DNA of 64,000 nucleotides from Cryptococcus deneoformans JEC21 (lineage: Eukaryota; Basidiomycota; Tremellomycetes; Tremellales; Cryptococcaceae), in contig NC_006684.1 of the NCBI RefSeq assembly GCF_000091045.1, forward strand, positions 16,001 to 80,000, given 5' to 3'. Position numbers and translations under genes: made by a program. Shown here in pieces: positions 10,808 through 23,788 of the stretch. The notes beneath the pieces are model-generated. The model had not been told where the DNA came from. It saw nothing but the letters and a program-made list of their open reading frames with translations, and did not search any database. Each line of letters begins with the position of its first letter. The stretch's first letter is position 1.

Positions 10808-12213
10808 TTACGCCCTCACTCTCTCTTCCCTTTCTCTTCCCTCCTCCGCTCTTTCCACATCTTCCTCCAATCGAATCCTCCCTTGCCTCTCCAAGCTTCG
10901 TTTCCAAGCGACTCCAACGATTAACGTTATGGGATGCAACACAAGACACGCAATGATGGTGATCAATAAAGGAGGGGGCTTAGGAAGAGCAGTCGTAGGG
11001 AGCGTAGGGTTTGTGCGAGGCGAAGAAAAGAGGAGAGAGAAGAGGAGGTACATACTTGCGATTGTCAGCAAGCTAATAGCCAGTTGTCAGCACATGGACA
11101 CAGAAATTTGCGAAAAGTATGCTAATCTCACTAGAGTCGCCTTGCTCCTGCCCAGAGTGCAGAAACGATATTCACACCCGCCACACAAGCCACCGCCTGC
11201 CACGTATATTTACCCCACTTGCTTTCGTCTTTGATGATCCACCCCACCGCAATGAAACCAGAGTGCAGCCAATCAAGTTGAAAGAGGATAGCTAGGAACA
11301 TTGTCATAGGGGCGTGGATAAATATGGCATCCATTGGTCGCTTAAGAGTGGGAGGGTAGTAGAGAAGGGTCATGTGGATTGAGAGTCTGGCAAAGAGATC
11401 ATCAGCAGCGGTGGTGGAACGGCTAACGACTAAAACTTACACGTTGAGGGCATTGATCAAGAGAACTACTTCGGCACCGATGAAGAATTGAAGGGTCTGT
11501 TCGCAGGCAAGTCAATTCAAGTACTTCAAACCATAATCTCGCAGAGCTTCTACCCACAAAGAATACCGCCCAAGCTGCTTGAAGCCAATTGGCAACCGCA
11601 AACCTCAATCCGACCCCGTGCACGAGCATCTCCTACAAATCATGAAGGCGATCAACTCTTACCGCTATCAGACGTGGCAAACACTCACCTTCGTAGCTTC
11701 CTTTCGTGCCAGTAGCAACACTAGACAGAACCCAACTATTCGCCAAAGGAAATTATCAGCATTACGTTCTTCTTCTTCGTCATTCCCCTTTCTTACTTTG
11801 TAATCCGAACAAAGCAGCCCAGTAAAGTTCGATCATGATTGAATTGGGTGTTAAGAGTGTCGGAAAAAGATTACTGATACCACCTGCATGTTTGTCAGCT
11901 TAGTCTGATTCGTGTCCTGTAGAAAACAAGGATTTCGGACAGTGCTGAACCAAAGACGACCATGAAAGAAAGAACTTACTCAATCCTGGCTTGAGGGCGA
12001 GAGCGCAGACCAAATTAGTTCCCATCGCCACCAGCACTATCAGGTTCTCATCAGCCTTTCAGACGACCTTTACATACCACTTTTACAGCTGAAGGTAATG
12101 GAATACCACGTACCGGAGATTGGTACAGCAATCTGCAGCCGAACAAGCTTCATAGACTGCCTGAACTGCTCAGGGGTGATGACCTCGTCTGGGAGGGGAT
12201 CGTAGCTCGACAT
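10808..12213 (-). CDS. unrecognised polytopic membrane protein
   Basis: Eight exons read cleanly on the minus strand: 12114-12213, 11980-12036, 11797-11883, 11689-11735, 11567-11632, 11441-11496, 11132-11386, 10808-11054; 304 residues. After a soluble ~33-residue N-terminus (MSSYDPLPDEVITPEQFRQS) there are about eight hydrophobic segments, e.g. VLVAMGTNLVCALAL, IGFCLVLLLA, FFIGAEVVLLINALNVLSI, APMTMFLAILFQLDWLHSGF, AVACVAGVNIVSALWAG and LLITIIACLVLHPITLIVGVAW. A charged C-terminal coil rich in Glu/Arg closes it. It resembles conserved fungal proteins of unknown function, with a loose resemblance to DUF1774/TspO-type folds that I cannot confirm. Every junction preserves frame, which argues strongly for a real gene. 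Membrane location is clear; role unknown. Confidence 0.75.
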
Positions 12214-12801
12214 GACTGGAATTCGTCTCCTGCTTGGTTGGGTATCTTCTAAATAATCCTCTTGACAGAGTATATATAGCTGATCTGTGCAATGCACTGA
12301 AGGTGGATGGCAAATTGGAAGAAGTGAAACACTGCGCAGGACGGACGAAATCGACGAAGCACGAACGAACGAACGGGCGGGAACGACGACAAGTGCGTCA
12401 TCGGAACGTAATGGACGGCGATGACCGAAGTCTCGCCAGCCGACGGCCGTCAGCTATATGAGAAGGCCACCACCAACGTACAAACAAAATCGCTATACAT
12501 TATCGCCTACAAACATCCTAGCATTGAGCCAACTTCTATACAGACCGAAGATCTGTAAGAGGAACTTGGGATCAAATCGTAGTGACAACAAAAGATAGGC
12601 AAAGAATCAAGTATGCAGCACCACAAGATAGATATTTCCATCTCCTCATATCATAATCGCGACAAAACATAATCGCGACAAAAACATAAAATTGGATTGT
12701 CCATAACTCCAAATGAAGACTTTTATGTAATACAGGACCATAAACGCTATGTGCTATACCCTATAAATGTCAATACATTTCCTCGCTTCCGATAACCAAA
12801 G
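12214..12801. other. spacer: promoter of the membrane-protein gene and 3' flank of the LRR gene
   Basis: No gene seen. A short cgaacgaacg-type repeat lies near 12360-12380 and a near-duplicate ataatcgcgacaaaa at 12653-12685. Confidence 0.45.
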
Positions 12802-15800
12802 TTAATCCCCTCCCTGCTCCTCTTCATCATCATCATCATCATCCTCGCGCTCACCGCCTTCGCTCTCCACAGGGATTACTCGTTTCGTTGTACTCCTCGC
12901 CACGGGAGTATCCAGGATCTAAGTCACATCAGTATCTTGTCACTTATACGAAAAAATGAAAATAAAGAAGTGTAAAACCCACTTCTTTCCTCAACTCTTC
13001 ACCACTGACCCCTTCCTGTCCTTGTTCCCCATCATCATCCTCATCCTCATCCGCCACGCCGAGCTGGACACCCTTCCTAAAAATCTCGCTCTCCTCCTCT
13101 ACCCACGCTTTTGAAGTTTTTTCCACTGGTGATGAAGGGCTGTCCTTACCGTTGAGATTAGAAGAAGAGGTGGAAGTGTTGATGTCGAGGATACCGACTG
13201 ATGAGAAAGAGGGGAGTGAGAAGGAGAAGGCTTGGGCTTCCATAAGACCTCGTTCGATTTCTTTTTGTTTTTCATCTTCTTCCTTCACCCCTCTTCCTGG
13301 ACCGCCCTCAACATTTTCTTCATCTTTATCTTTTTCCTTCCCCTCGCTCTCTGCGTCCTCGTCTCCCTTCGCTATGATCCCCAGCCCAACTGATTCACCA
13401 TGATTGCTAGCCTTACTCTGCATCGAAGCCGAACGCGTGTGTGCCGCATGTCTCGCCGCAAGCTGCATCATGTCCAGCTCTTCCGCATCACTATCATTAT
13501 CATCACTATCTCCGATCGAAAAGTTCGGGCTTGAGATCTCAAGACTACTCCCCTTGGCGTGATGCGCGTGGCGTCTAGATATCGGCGTCAAAAGCTGCTT
13601 GCCGTCCTTCTTCTGCTTCTTACTTTGCTGATTCGACGAATATTTAGAGGTGGAAGAGGACGAAGACATGATTTGAGAAGGAAGCAAGACGCGAGGAGGG
13701 GGGGTAAATCCTTCACTCTGCTTAATCAAGGCAGTAAGCCGATCATTCACCTCCAATAACTCTTCAATCCCGACTCCGTTTCCCTCCTCTGCACCTTCCA
13801 CAACGCGTTGTATTATTTCCACCAACCTCTCCAACACCATTTGCGCCTTGGCGAGTACTTTTTCATACTCTTCTGTGGGCATCTCCTTCCCGCCTTCCCA
13901 GTTTTGCGCGTTGCCTTGTTTTAAAAGATCGTCGTAGACCTTACTAGCAGTAAAATACTGGTCGAGAAGGGAGACAGAGGTTTTGCCGAGCGCAAAGAGA
14001 GCCGGCAAGGGGAGAGAGATGATTTTTGCTCGCTCGGCCTCGCTGAGTACATTTACACGCGGCGCTGCGGAGGTGGATCCTGATTTGGTTGGAGTGGGAG
14101 AAGATGTCGATTGGGCTTTCAAAGAACGCAAAAGGTCTGAACGCTTTAAAGGCGCCCAGACTTCCGCTTCGGCCGCTGCACTCAGTGCCTTGTGTTCACT
14201 CTCTCCTTTCTTAGATCCATCCGCTTCTGCCTCTCCAGGCATACTTGCACCATCATTTGCCTGCGCCCTGGAGTGGGTAGTCGCATCACTTGAAGCTTCG
14301 CCCCCTTTATGACCATACGGCTCGTGCTCTGTATGTTGCCCTTGTACAGTCCCCGATGATACTCCATACGCTTCATCATAAGAAGCAGCAAGTACCGCCG
14401 CCGCTTCTTCTGTATTCCTCACACAAATGCTGAGGACACCCTGCATGACTCTTGCCATTGCCTCTCTTTCCCTTTCCTTTTCCTCCTCCTCATCTTCCCT
14501 TTCCCCACCAGCAGACATAGGCATGCTAAGATCCAAGCACCTGATCAGGCGGTTCACCCTTAAGCCGCCATACAACGCGTGCACGCCCGCCGCACCGATA
14601 GGGTTTGCTGTTAAATCAAGGTGAAGGAGGCCTTGGTTCTCACCCAAAAATTCTGCGAGCGCAATGGCACCTTCGTCGCCCATACCCACAGAGCTGAGGA
14701 ATAATCGTTTGAGAGTAGTGTTGACAGCCAATGCATTACGCAGGCTGACTACCGCATCGCGTCCTTCCGAATTTGCGCCCAAGGTGTTTGCTGTTATACC
14801 CCTGCTGTTGCTAGAAACAGGGGAAGAGGACGTGTTACAGCATGGATTATCAGAGAGCGACAGAGTAGAGAGGGAAGTATTGTACTTGAGCGACTCGGCG
14901 AGTGCTGCAAGACCGGAAGGTGGGATAGAGTTGGATGAGAGGTTGAGGATTCTGAGGGTACGGTTACGCTTTAAAACTTGGGCAATGTATGTCACACCTC
15001 CCTACAAGGACGAAAACAGAAAACGCTGGTCAGTATATCAAAATTTTTGGTTTTGGTCTGGAAGACAGGAAAGCGGAGCGAGTAAATCAAATGGAAACTT
15101 ACCCGAATATCATTCCCCTTCAAATCAAGCGTCTGTAACTTTCCGATCCGCTGTACGTTTTCAAGGGCTCTCACACTCCTTTCCAATGCTCTACTCGTTG
15201 GGCCTGGTACCCATCTCTCCGACTTTTCCTTCTCCCTCTCTTTCTCCTTGTCGATTGTCGCTTTCGATTTTTCTGGTGTATCCGTACCCTTATCGTTTTG
15301 AGCACGAGAGCGCGAGTACAAATGTGATTCGGAATGAGAATCAAGTGAGGAAGACGCATCAAATGGCATTTGCAATCTCTCCATCACCGACATTCGCGGG
15401 GGTGTATACCCTTTCGGCACCGTCATTGATGTCACGCCTCTTGATCCTGTTATATGGGGTACCACCCCCTCTTCTCCTTTTTCCTTTCTACCGAATCCTT
15501 CTACTCCGCTCATCCCACCGCCGCCACCACCACTAGCAACTCCCGAACGCCCCACACCAGCTAAGCGGGAAGAGAAAGAATCGTAATCATAATCCCTAAC
15601 CATGACAGCCACCCCTACCGCCCCATCTCTGTTTATCCTATTCCCCCGAAGAGAAAGATGTTTAAGTCCGGATGTGCGGATCCCATGGGCGAGAACTTCA
15701 AGGAGGGGTGGACGAAGGGAGCAAGAGTCGAGGCGGAGGGTTTGAAGGGATGTTTGTTGTTGGGAGGGGGATTGGGTTTGAGGTGGGGGTTGAGTTTGGG

Positions 15801-17954
15801 TTTGTACCTGGAGAGACTGTGGCTGGGGCTGAGGCGTAGACGAGTGCAGTTGTTGCTGGACCTGCTGCGCGGGATCGAGAGAAAAAACGTCGGTTAATGA
15901 AGAGGGTTTGAGCAAAGGCGCAGGAGGAAGGAAAGTGCTATACAAATTACGTTTCCTTCCCTCACCCTCCCATTCCCCTTCGTCCCGCTCTTCTTCATTC
16001 TCTTCACAATCCGACGCTGCAGTCTTTTCTTTTCCGTTTCTTGTATCGGTAGGAGATGAGGAAATCATTAACATCCCTTCAATCTTCTGTCCTCCCCTCG
16101 ACGCAGAAATGGAAGTAGAAATAGAATGCGAGGAGGTTGATTGAGAGACGGAGGAATAGCAAGGTTCGTTCAGAGCTTTGACGAGCGCTTCCATCGATTT
16201 TCGGTTCCATACTGTTTCGGATAAATCGAGGTGCTTCAAATTCTTTGCCTGCCATCACCAATGTAAAGCGTAAAGAACATCAAGGTAAGTCGCAACGCTA
16301 GACAACAAGGTGGAGAGAAAGGAGAACGCACCATCTTGAGATATTCTGCTACCAGACCCCACCCATTCTCACGAATCTTCTTACATCCCTTCAAACTCAA
16401 TCTTTCCACCCCATCCGACCCCCTCTCTTTCCCCCCAGTTGATTCCTTATCACCGGGACCGCCACTTACAAGCAAAGCATGCAAAATACTCTTCAAACCC
16501 CCTTCCTCCACTGCCCCATCCTCCAACAACAGACCGACCAGCCCAAATCGTGTCGCCAACACGTCCGCCACCGGTTCAGCGGAATGATGGCCCAAAGGGA
16601 CGTCGAGCGGGTGAATGCCGGGTGGAAGGGAGGAGGAGATGGTGGCGTGGTTGATTGGGCGGAGGGTGAGGTGGATTATGCGTTCTGGAGCAAGGGAAGG
16701 AGATTTGGAGACGGCCGGAAGGGATTCAAGAGCCCGGATAACACCTATACGGGGTCGCTCCTCACGTCCTCGACAGGCTTGTTCGTAGAGTACCACGAGG
16801 CGGTGTGGGGTCCAGTAAGATGGATGGAGAGAGGTTATGAGAAGTGAACGTTGAGTGTTTTCAATCTGTCAGTTCGATGATTAAGTGATTAGCGAAGATA
16901 AAAGACAAGTTGATGAGTCGAAAGATGATGGTTGATGAAATTTGGAGATGATCCGACTCACCTTTGCCCGATCGGCCAAGACCTTTTCACTCCATGGTTC
17001 ACCGTTCGAAGAGATAGGATAGATGATACTCATGCTCGGAAGGAGGAAAGTAACTTTCTTGAGAGGTTGTTTCTTTTTGCTATCGTTATTATTGCGATGG
17101 TTGGTGGTTGGGGTGGAGGTGATGAACTTGGGTGTAGGTGACGCAGCACCATCGCGAGGTGGTAACGGGGGCGCTTCTTTCCTTGGTAAACTCGGTCCTC
17201 GCGCGTGGCTAAGGTAATCGTCTTGCGAAGGCGGCGGCGGTGGGGGCGAGGGCATGGAAGTTGAAAAGAGTTGTCTCGCGAGACCATGGCCATGACTGGC
17301 TTCTTGCCCCTGTCCTTGACTTTGCGACTGAACCTGATTCTGGGCGTTTGTAACTAATCGGCCTATACCCATAGCCAGCCTCCCACTGAGCGATGCCAAC
17401 GTCCCCCCTTGTCCACCTAGGACTCTTGGAGTCGGCATTGGCGTATTTGCCTGTTGTCCTTGCCCGTGTGCCGACATCTGCTGCGTTGATGTTGATCCTG
17501 GCGCTGTCCATTGACCATTCCCATTCACTCCAGCTCTACCAGTCCCATCACCTGACACAACCGCCTCATCGCCTTCCCCTCCAGCAACCCTGGTGCCAAC
17601 AGCAGTCACTGCACCTCCAACCATATCCCTCAACCGATGACCAAGAGTCGGCTTTGATGGTGGGGGAGGGGGTTTCAGTATACCCTTTTTGGGTGGTAAA
17701 GGACGTCTTTTTGCTGGACGGGGTGGTTCTGGTGCTCCTTGAGACCCTTCTTGAGGCTGTTGCTGGGGTGTTGCTTCCGGTTGTAGTTGCGATGGTTGTT
17801 CGAGCTGAGCTTGTTGTTGTGGCTCAGTCTGCGGTTCTGGCTCCGACTGTGCTGTCTCGAGCTGCTGTTTTCCTTGCTCGCTTGCTTCTCCTCCTACTGG
17901 CTCGTCTCTCACCCGTGGTGGGTCTTGCGTGTGTTGCTGTTCACCCTCTTCCAT
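12802..17954 (-). CDS. PPP1R37-like leucine-rich-repeat protein with RVxF-type PP1 motif
   Basis: Very large protein (1602 residues) read from five exons: 16962-17954, 16332-16865, 15103-16248, 12983-15001, 12802-12918. The order parallels animal PPP1R37 (LRRC68). A Pro/Gln-rich N-terminus of ~300 residues ends in KKVTFLLPSMSI, which contains a KVTF protein-phosphatase-1 docking motif. Next comes VVLYEQACRGREERP (cf. YKQACQKLN in PPP1R37). Ribonuclease-inhibitor-type LRRs follow: LSLKGCKKIRENGW, LKHLDLSE, LKHLSLRGNRINRDGAVG, LDLKGNDIRGGVTYIAQVL, LRILNLSSNSIPPSGLAALA, LFLSSVGMGDEGAIALAEF, LLHLDLTANPIGAAG. Long Ser/Glu-rich insertions separate the repeats. The tail is acidic (GEREDDDDDDEEEQGGD). 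Presumed PP1 regulatory scaffold; substrate unknown. Start at 17954; an in-frame ATG lies 30 nt upstream. Divergent from HSF1 (222 bp). Confidence 0.8.
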
Positions 17955-18176
17955 GGTCGTCCGAGTATACATACATCTACACAACCCACGTAAAATGCCC
18001 GCTGCAAGTATAGGAGGTCATATACGCTGAAACGTCATCCGCGCCTATGACATGGGTTACGTAATTCAAATCATAGGCACCAGTAAATAATCTTTGCACT
18101 CGTATCCATTATTCGCTTTCCCACTCGACGAAATCCATCCCGAGTGTATAACATTCATTTCGAGAGTACGTCCACC

Positions 18177-20659
18177 ATGACCACAAATCTATACGCTATA
18201 GCAGGCCCCTCAAAACCCACAACTCCGACATCGACCCCTTCTCCACGCTCCGAGCCGCCTTCACCGCTCAAATCACTCACATCACTCCCGACAAACCCGC
18301 TCAACTCGCATGGCACGTCTACCCCCAACACACTCACAAATCAGCTGTCAAGCACAGGAATAGGAATATCCAAACCGGGCCTAAGTGTGGATGAGAATGG
18401 AGAAGTCATGAAGGTGCCCGCATTCTTGAACAAGCTGTATACGATGGTCAGTGATCCGGAGGTGGACGACTTGATTTACTGGGGAGAGAGTGGGGATTCA
18501 TTCTTTGGTACGTCGATTTTGTTGACATTATACCATCTTGTCCTTTAGATATATTTTACTAAGCTTACAAAATTATAGTACCGAATGCAGAGCTATTCGG
18601 GAGAGAACTCTTACCGAGATGGTTTAAACATTCCAACTTCTCAAGTTTTGTCCGTCAACTCAACATGTATGGGTTTCGTACGTTCATTCATGTCTTTCCC
18701 TATCTTTATACCAACTGACTTATCTTCCGATATCCAGACAAAGTCCCTCACCTTCAGTCTGGTGCCCTGAAGAATGAAACGCCCATCGAATTATGGGAGT
18801 TCGCAAACCCTTATTTCAAACGCGGCCAACCCCAACTTCTCACCAAAGTAACTCGCAAAAACAACCGACCTTCAAACTCTGGTGTTGGACCTTCATCTTC
18901 CGTTGGAGGTAGCGGAGCTGGTGGAGGAATGAGCACCCGCTCTGCATCTGCTGCTGCTGCCTCTGGCTCTGCTTCCGGACAAATCCAGCAAGCCATCAGT
19001 CAAGGCCATGAAGCTGGTAACCATTCCACTTCAGGAAAATACCTTATCACAGACGGTACCACCCCTGGCTCTGTCCCTCCTTCCCACACCTCCGCCGGTC
19101 CACTCATCGCCCCTCAAACCCTCGATCTTTCGGCAATCAATTCTGGTATCGCCGCCATACGCCAAACCCAAGCTTCCATCGCTACCGATCTCCGCAAACT
19201 TCAGGCATCTAACGAAGCGCTTTGGAGGCAGGCGTATGAAACGCAGGAAAAGCAGAGGAAACATGAAGAGACGATAGATTTGATTGTAAGCTTTTTGGAG
19301 AGGTTGTTTGGGACGGAAGGGGAGGGATTGAAGGGATTGAAGGAGGCGATGAGAAGGGGGGTTGGAGTAAGAAGGGATAGGGATGGGAGAGAAGGTAGGG
19401 ATTCAAGAGATTCGAGATTTGCGGAGGACGACGATGGGGGACAGAAGAAAAGAAGGAGGGTAGGAATCGATAGGATGATTGAGGGTGGCACCGGTGATGG
19501 AACAGGCGAACATGGTGAGATTGAAAGCCCAACATCAGACGATCGCCTCGTCGAGATCGGATCCAACTCGGAATATTCCATCCCATCCGTCAAACGTACC
19601 TCCTCTTCCTCCCACCCAATTTCCCTCGGTCAACTGGGTTCCTCCCGATTTACTGCGCTGCCTTCCGAAGATCCTTCTCCTTCAGCTTCTGGACCTGGAT
19701 CAACATCTTACGAAGGTCTTCACACCACACAAACTAATGCCCGTGGAGCTGGGGCTGACGTCAACGTGACCGACCCGACTTTAGGCATGAACCACCTCTC
19801 GCCTCTATCCGATACCGATCCCCTCCTCCCGTCATCATCCAACGCCCTCGCCCCATACTCCTCTCACCTCCCCTTCCCTTCTTCCAACTCTAACCAATCT
19901 AACTCATTTAACCCATCTAACCCATCTTCCGCATGGGCCTCCAACCCTTCCCAACCCTTACTCTCACCAACATCCGCCGCAGCCGCCGCACACGCATATA
20001 ACCTCGATCCTTCTCTGCTCCAAACCACGATCGGGAGTCTACTCCAAAGTCCTGCAGCGGCGCAAATGTTTTTGAATTCGTTAAGCGCCAGTGCACAAGG
20101 TCAGGCTTTGGCTTCGCACTCTCATCCCCATAATCCATCTCCGCTGAACCCGAACCCGAACGGCAATGCCTCCACCTCGGCCTCTGCTTCTGCTCATGGC
20201 ATGAATACCGGAGGTATGGGAACAGGATCAGGAACCAAAGACGTCGACCCAACTCTCGCCCTTTTTTCCCCACTCCCCTCCCATTCGTCGCTCACTTCCC
20301 AATCCAACGACCTCTTGAAATCCTACAGTGACGCCCTCACAGTCGGAGAAGGCGTGGACAATTTACAAGAGAGTATCGATAGTCTGGTGAGGAGTATGGG
20401 GTTGGATTTGCCTAATGGTGGATCTTCTGTGGGTGTCGATGTCGGTGACGGGGCTGGAGTTGGAACAGAGACAGGGGAAGGGGATGGAGAGTTTAATGTG
20501 GATGAATTCTTGCAGGGCTTGGCGAAGGAAGGGGAAGAAGAAGGAGAAAGGGAAGTAGAAGGGGATGGGGGTGTGTCAAGCTCAGGCGCAGGCGCAGGCG
20601 CAGAAAATGGAAGGAAGGAAGATGTAATTGCCCAAAGTGGCCTCAAGTCGGAAAGTTAA
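18177..20659 (+). CDS. HSF1: heat-shock transcription factor Hsf1
   Basis: Nuclear trimeric activator of chaperone genes binding inverted nGAAn repeats. Exons 18177-18507, 18579-18677, 18738-20659; 783 residues. The winged-helix DNA-binding domain spans about residues 79-195: [49 protein letters not shown] (recognition helix), [23 protein letters not shown]. The HR-A/B coiled coil lies near residues 271-345 ([19 protein letters not shown], then [20 protein letters not shown]). The C-terminal ~400 residues are Ser/Asn/Pro-rich, with a Gly-Thr stretch and a final acidic part ([19 protein letters not shown]) that may be an activation region. The in-frame codon before this ATG is GTG, so 18177 is the first ATG of the frame. 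Confidence 0.95.
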
Positions 20660-21340
20660 AATGTAGACTTCTAACACAGTCTTGACAATTTGATAAATTT
20701 GTTTTTCTCAAGTGTGTACATAGCTCGATTTACGGAATAAAAGAGGTGATTTTAGAGTCCTCTTGACGTAATGTAAATATAATGATAATCAAACATGTCT
20801 TCGTTCTGTTGTTCATACGTCCATTTTGCCTCTGTAAAGCATTCACCGACGCATAGGCCCATTAACATCTCAAAGCAACAATTAGGCCTTCCTTTTACCC
20901 TGCAACCTACACCATGCGATGCTTGTTTATTGTCTAATCCTGGAATTTTTGACCAAAATATTGCTAGTAGCAATATGGCGAGCAATTTCGTTTTTGTACT
21001 CCGAATAAAAGTTCCATACATCAAAGCAATCGCACTAACTCGTTCGTCCTCCGATCGTCGGGTCGCATACGTACGACGTGGCAGGAAATACCAAGATGGA
21101 AAAGCAATAGTGAATCAATGTGCTCAACCTCCTACTTTCCATTTACGTAGTATTATTTCGGACATGGTCAGAATAGACCATCACTCTTGCGGAACAAACA
21201 AATGTACATAATTGATAACTGAAACCGTTGCCTTCTTGTACTTGAATGTATATACATATATATAGAGATCTTCAATAATCCACATAAGTCCTGAACCCAT
21301 CCACACCATTTCGTCGTCAACATGACAAAAACATCATGGC
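20660..21340. other. convergent spacer HSF1 / MCA1
   Basis: 3' flanks of HSF1 (+) and MCA1 (-). A 138-codon ATG frame on + (20795-21211) runs through it, but its composition looks random and it overlaps both presumed 3' UTRs, so I do not call it. Confidence 0.5.
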
Positions 21341-23628
21341 TCAAGCAGCGAACAGCAAGCTCGTATCAATCGCTACCAACGTTCATCAGCCTCCTGATTT
21401 GAAAATTTACGGCAATGCTTACGGTGACAAGCAGAAAGCTGAGGTTTCTGAGTGTATTTGCCCTTCATCTCATCTCGAATCGCGATGAGCAACTCTTGGT
21501 AGCTCTGATTAGGTCGTTTGTTGAGAGCGGAGATAAATGCCTAAGATTGAGTGTTAACTCGATTATTTGAATATTACAGGGAAAGGCCAGGAAGGAGACG
21601 TACGTAGGACATGGCGCCAGTGGCCTCACCATCTTCCTGAGTATCCGCGCTCTGTACGTCGTTAGCTCTCGCGTTTTCTTACGTGATCGCTGTCCAAAAA
21701 TACTCACAGTCTGGTTATCCTTACACCCCGACCACATGACAACATCCGCAGGGCTCGTCTTTGTCCTCTTCGTCTTTTCTTCTGCTTTATTGGCCGCCCA
21801 CGCGCTTTTCGCGGCTCCAAACAGACTAGTCATGATTCCTCCGGTGTCTCCCCGAAGAATATCCATACCGGTACCGAGAAGGCCCTGAGAAGCTTCAGCT
21901 AGAAGATCGGGCTCTTTGACAGTGCCGTCGGTGGCGTACTATAAGACATTAATATGATTCAAGGAATAAAGCATGAAAGGAAGGTTCCCACAACGTAAGG
22001 CAGATCCATGACGGTCGCAGAATGACAAGAATCGAATATCGCTGTAAGGCGGCAACCCGAAGGGAGAGGGCGAACAAGGAGCTCGTGGCTAATCTGAATC
22101 AGCTGTCAAATGACTAAAACGAGATGCAAATTTCCTCACACTGTGATAATTCATCAGCTACAGTTCATGGTGAGTATTGTGGGATAGTGCTTACTGTCAT
22201 CATCAATAAGCAGACCAGCAGTTTCATAATCAACTGGGCAGATTGCTCGAGTTTTCCATCAGTCACAGATAAATCAAGATGCAAATAGAAACAGTTTACC
22301 CTCGTCCTGGCCATCTTGCTCATCACCATCCATATCCTCCGTCTGGGTTCCATGCCCAGAACTATATTTGGTCAGCTTTTTGCTCATATCTTTCCGAATT
22401 ACCTACTAATGAAAGAACAAAGCATCATCCCTCTGAGCTCCATCAACAAGCCACTTCATCGCTTTGATTATGTTGTCCCTCGTAGGCATAGTCCTCGCGT
22501 CGTTGTTATCATCAGTGAGCATAACAATGTCGTCAAGCTGATAGCCATATCGCTCTGTAATAAACTTTTGGACATTGTGGACGTCGTTGATACAGCCAGC
22601 GAGCTGAGCACTGGATCCAATATAGTTTATACCGATCTATCATGAATGTTGTCAGTTTCGAACTGCAGAACAGATACACAAACGCACAAGAAGAGCCTTC
22701 CTCCGGCCATTACATCTGGAATACTCAAAGTATGCCTGAGCAACTTCACCGGTTTGACTGTCATGGAATTCAGGACCGAAATGCTGAGGGTGAGGCCCTC
22801 CATCATCGCCTTCATTTGCGCGATAATCACCATAGTGTTGCTGTCGACCAGCATAAAGAGGTGGCGGAGGGGCGTACCCGGCGTTACTCATAGTTATGAA
22901 TGAGCGACAAAAGATAGAAGGAGTATGTAAAGGGACTCACGTCGGCTCGTACTGCTGAGGAGGAGGCCCAGGGTGAGGATAATCACTGCCGTATCCTGCA
23001 TCACGGTATTCGTTCCCCCCGTAACCTTGTTGTTGATTGCCATAACCTTCTTGTCCGTACCCATTCTGACCGTAGCCCGCTTGCTGATAATCATTTTGAC
23101 AGCCGTTGTAGCCGTTTTGATATCTTTCATGTCCGTGAACATACCCCTCATATCAGTTACGGGAAAATCCTTACTGTCCAGAAGGTGCTTGATAATAATT
23201 GCCTCCAGTCTCGCGATTGGATGTTCCATTTCCACCGCCCATCAAATTGCCCATCATTCCGGTCATACTGCGAGTGGTGAGTTAAAGGTTAGTTAAAGGA
23301 AGAGGAAGTTCACACACATGCCCACGGCCGCTACATTGCCGAGACTAAAACAGTGTCAACCCAAGATGATGAACGAACAACCCCAAGACAAACAGGCTCA
23401 CCCGACTGACCCCTGCACCGGACGATAGTCCCCATCACTGTGACGTCCGTCTTCTTCCGAGGAATCGCTGTGACGACTTTCGCGACCACCGCCGCTGCTA
23501 CTGCTGCTACTGCGAGCCGGAGAGCGGGGCGGCGACTCGTATCTCTCGTATCCGCGCTCGTCGTCTTCATCTCTGTATTCGACCTCACGCTCTTCCGGCT
23601 GGTAGTACTCGTCTTCGTAATCAGACAT
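21341..23628 (-). CDS. MCA1: type I metacaspase
   Basis: Ca2+-dependent Arg/Lys-specific cysteine protease linked to stress-induced cell death and aggregate clearance. Fourteen exons read: 23402-23628, 23318-23344, 23175-23267, 22941-23123, 22688-22886, 22407-22636, 22300-22361, 22195-22245, 22142-22157 (16 nt), 21992-22088, 21708-21938, 21604-21651, 21423-21540, 21341-21372; 537 residues. The N-terminal prodomain is acidic/RS-like ([13 protein letters not shown]), then Gly/Tyr/Gln-rich prion-like repeats ([20 protein letters not shown]). Catalytic dyad: His in [19 protein letters not shown] (~323) and Cys in [17 protein letters not shown] (~384). It ends [14 protein letters not shown]. The 16-nt exon and its flanks are the weakest part: they give DDDTDELSHHELLV where relatives have a shorter DDExHDxLV. 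Divergent from the F-box-like gene. Confidence 0.9.
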
Positions 23629-23788
23629 TGAATGTGAGCTGGGAAGTAGATTCAACTGAAAAGATGAATGACAATAAGCAGATGGTAGATAGTATAATAA
23701 TGCCAGGCGAACGATGTGCCAAGGACACACAGCGTCAAAGGAAGGGGCCACGGACACGCCGAAATGACGTTGAGCGACACCGGCAACT

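Noticed and set aside
20795..21211. 138-codon ATG frame between HSF1 and MCA1 on +
   Set aside because: It lies in a convergent 3'-UTR region, has no domain or intron structure, and its composition (many S, H, C, R) looks random.
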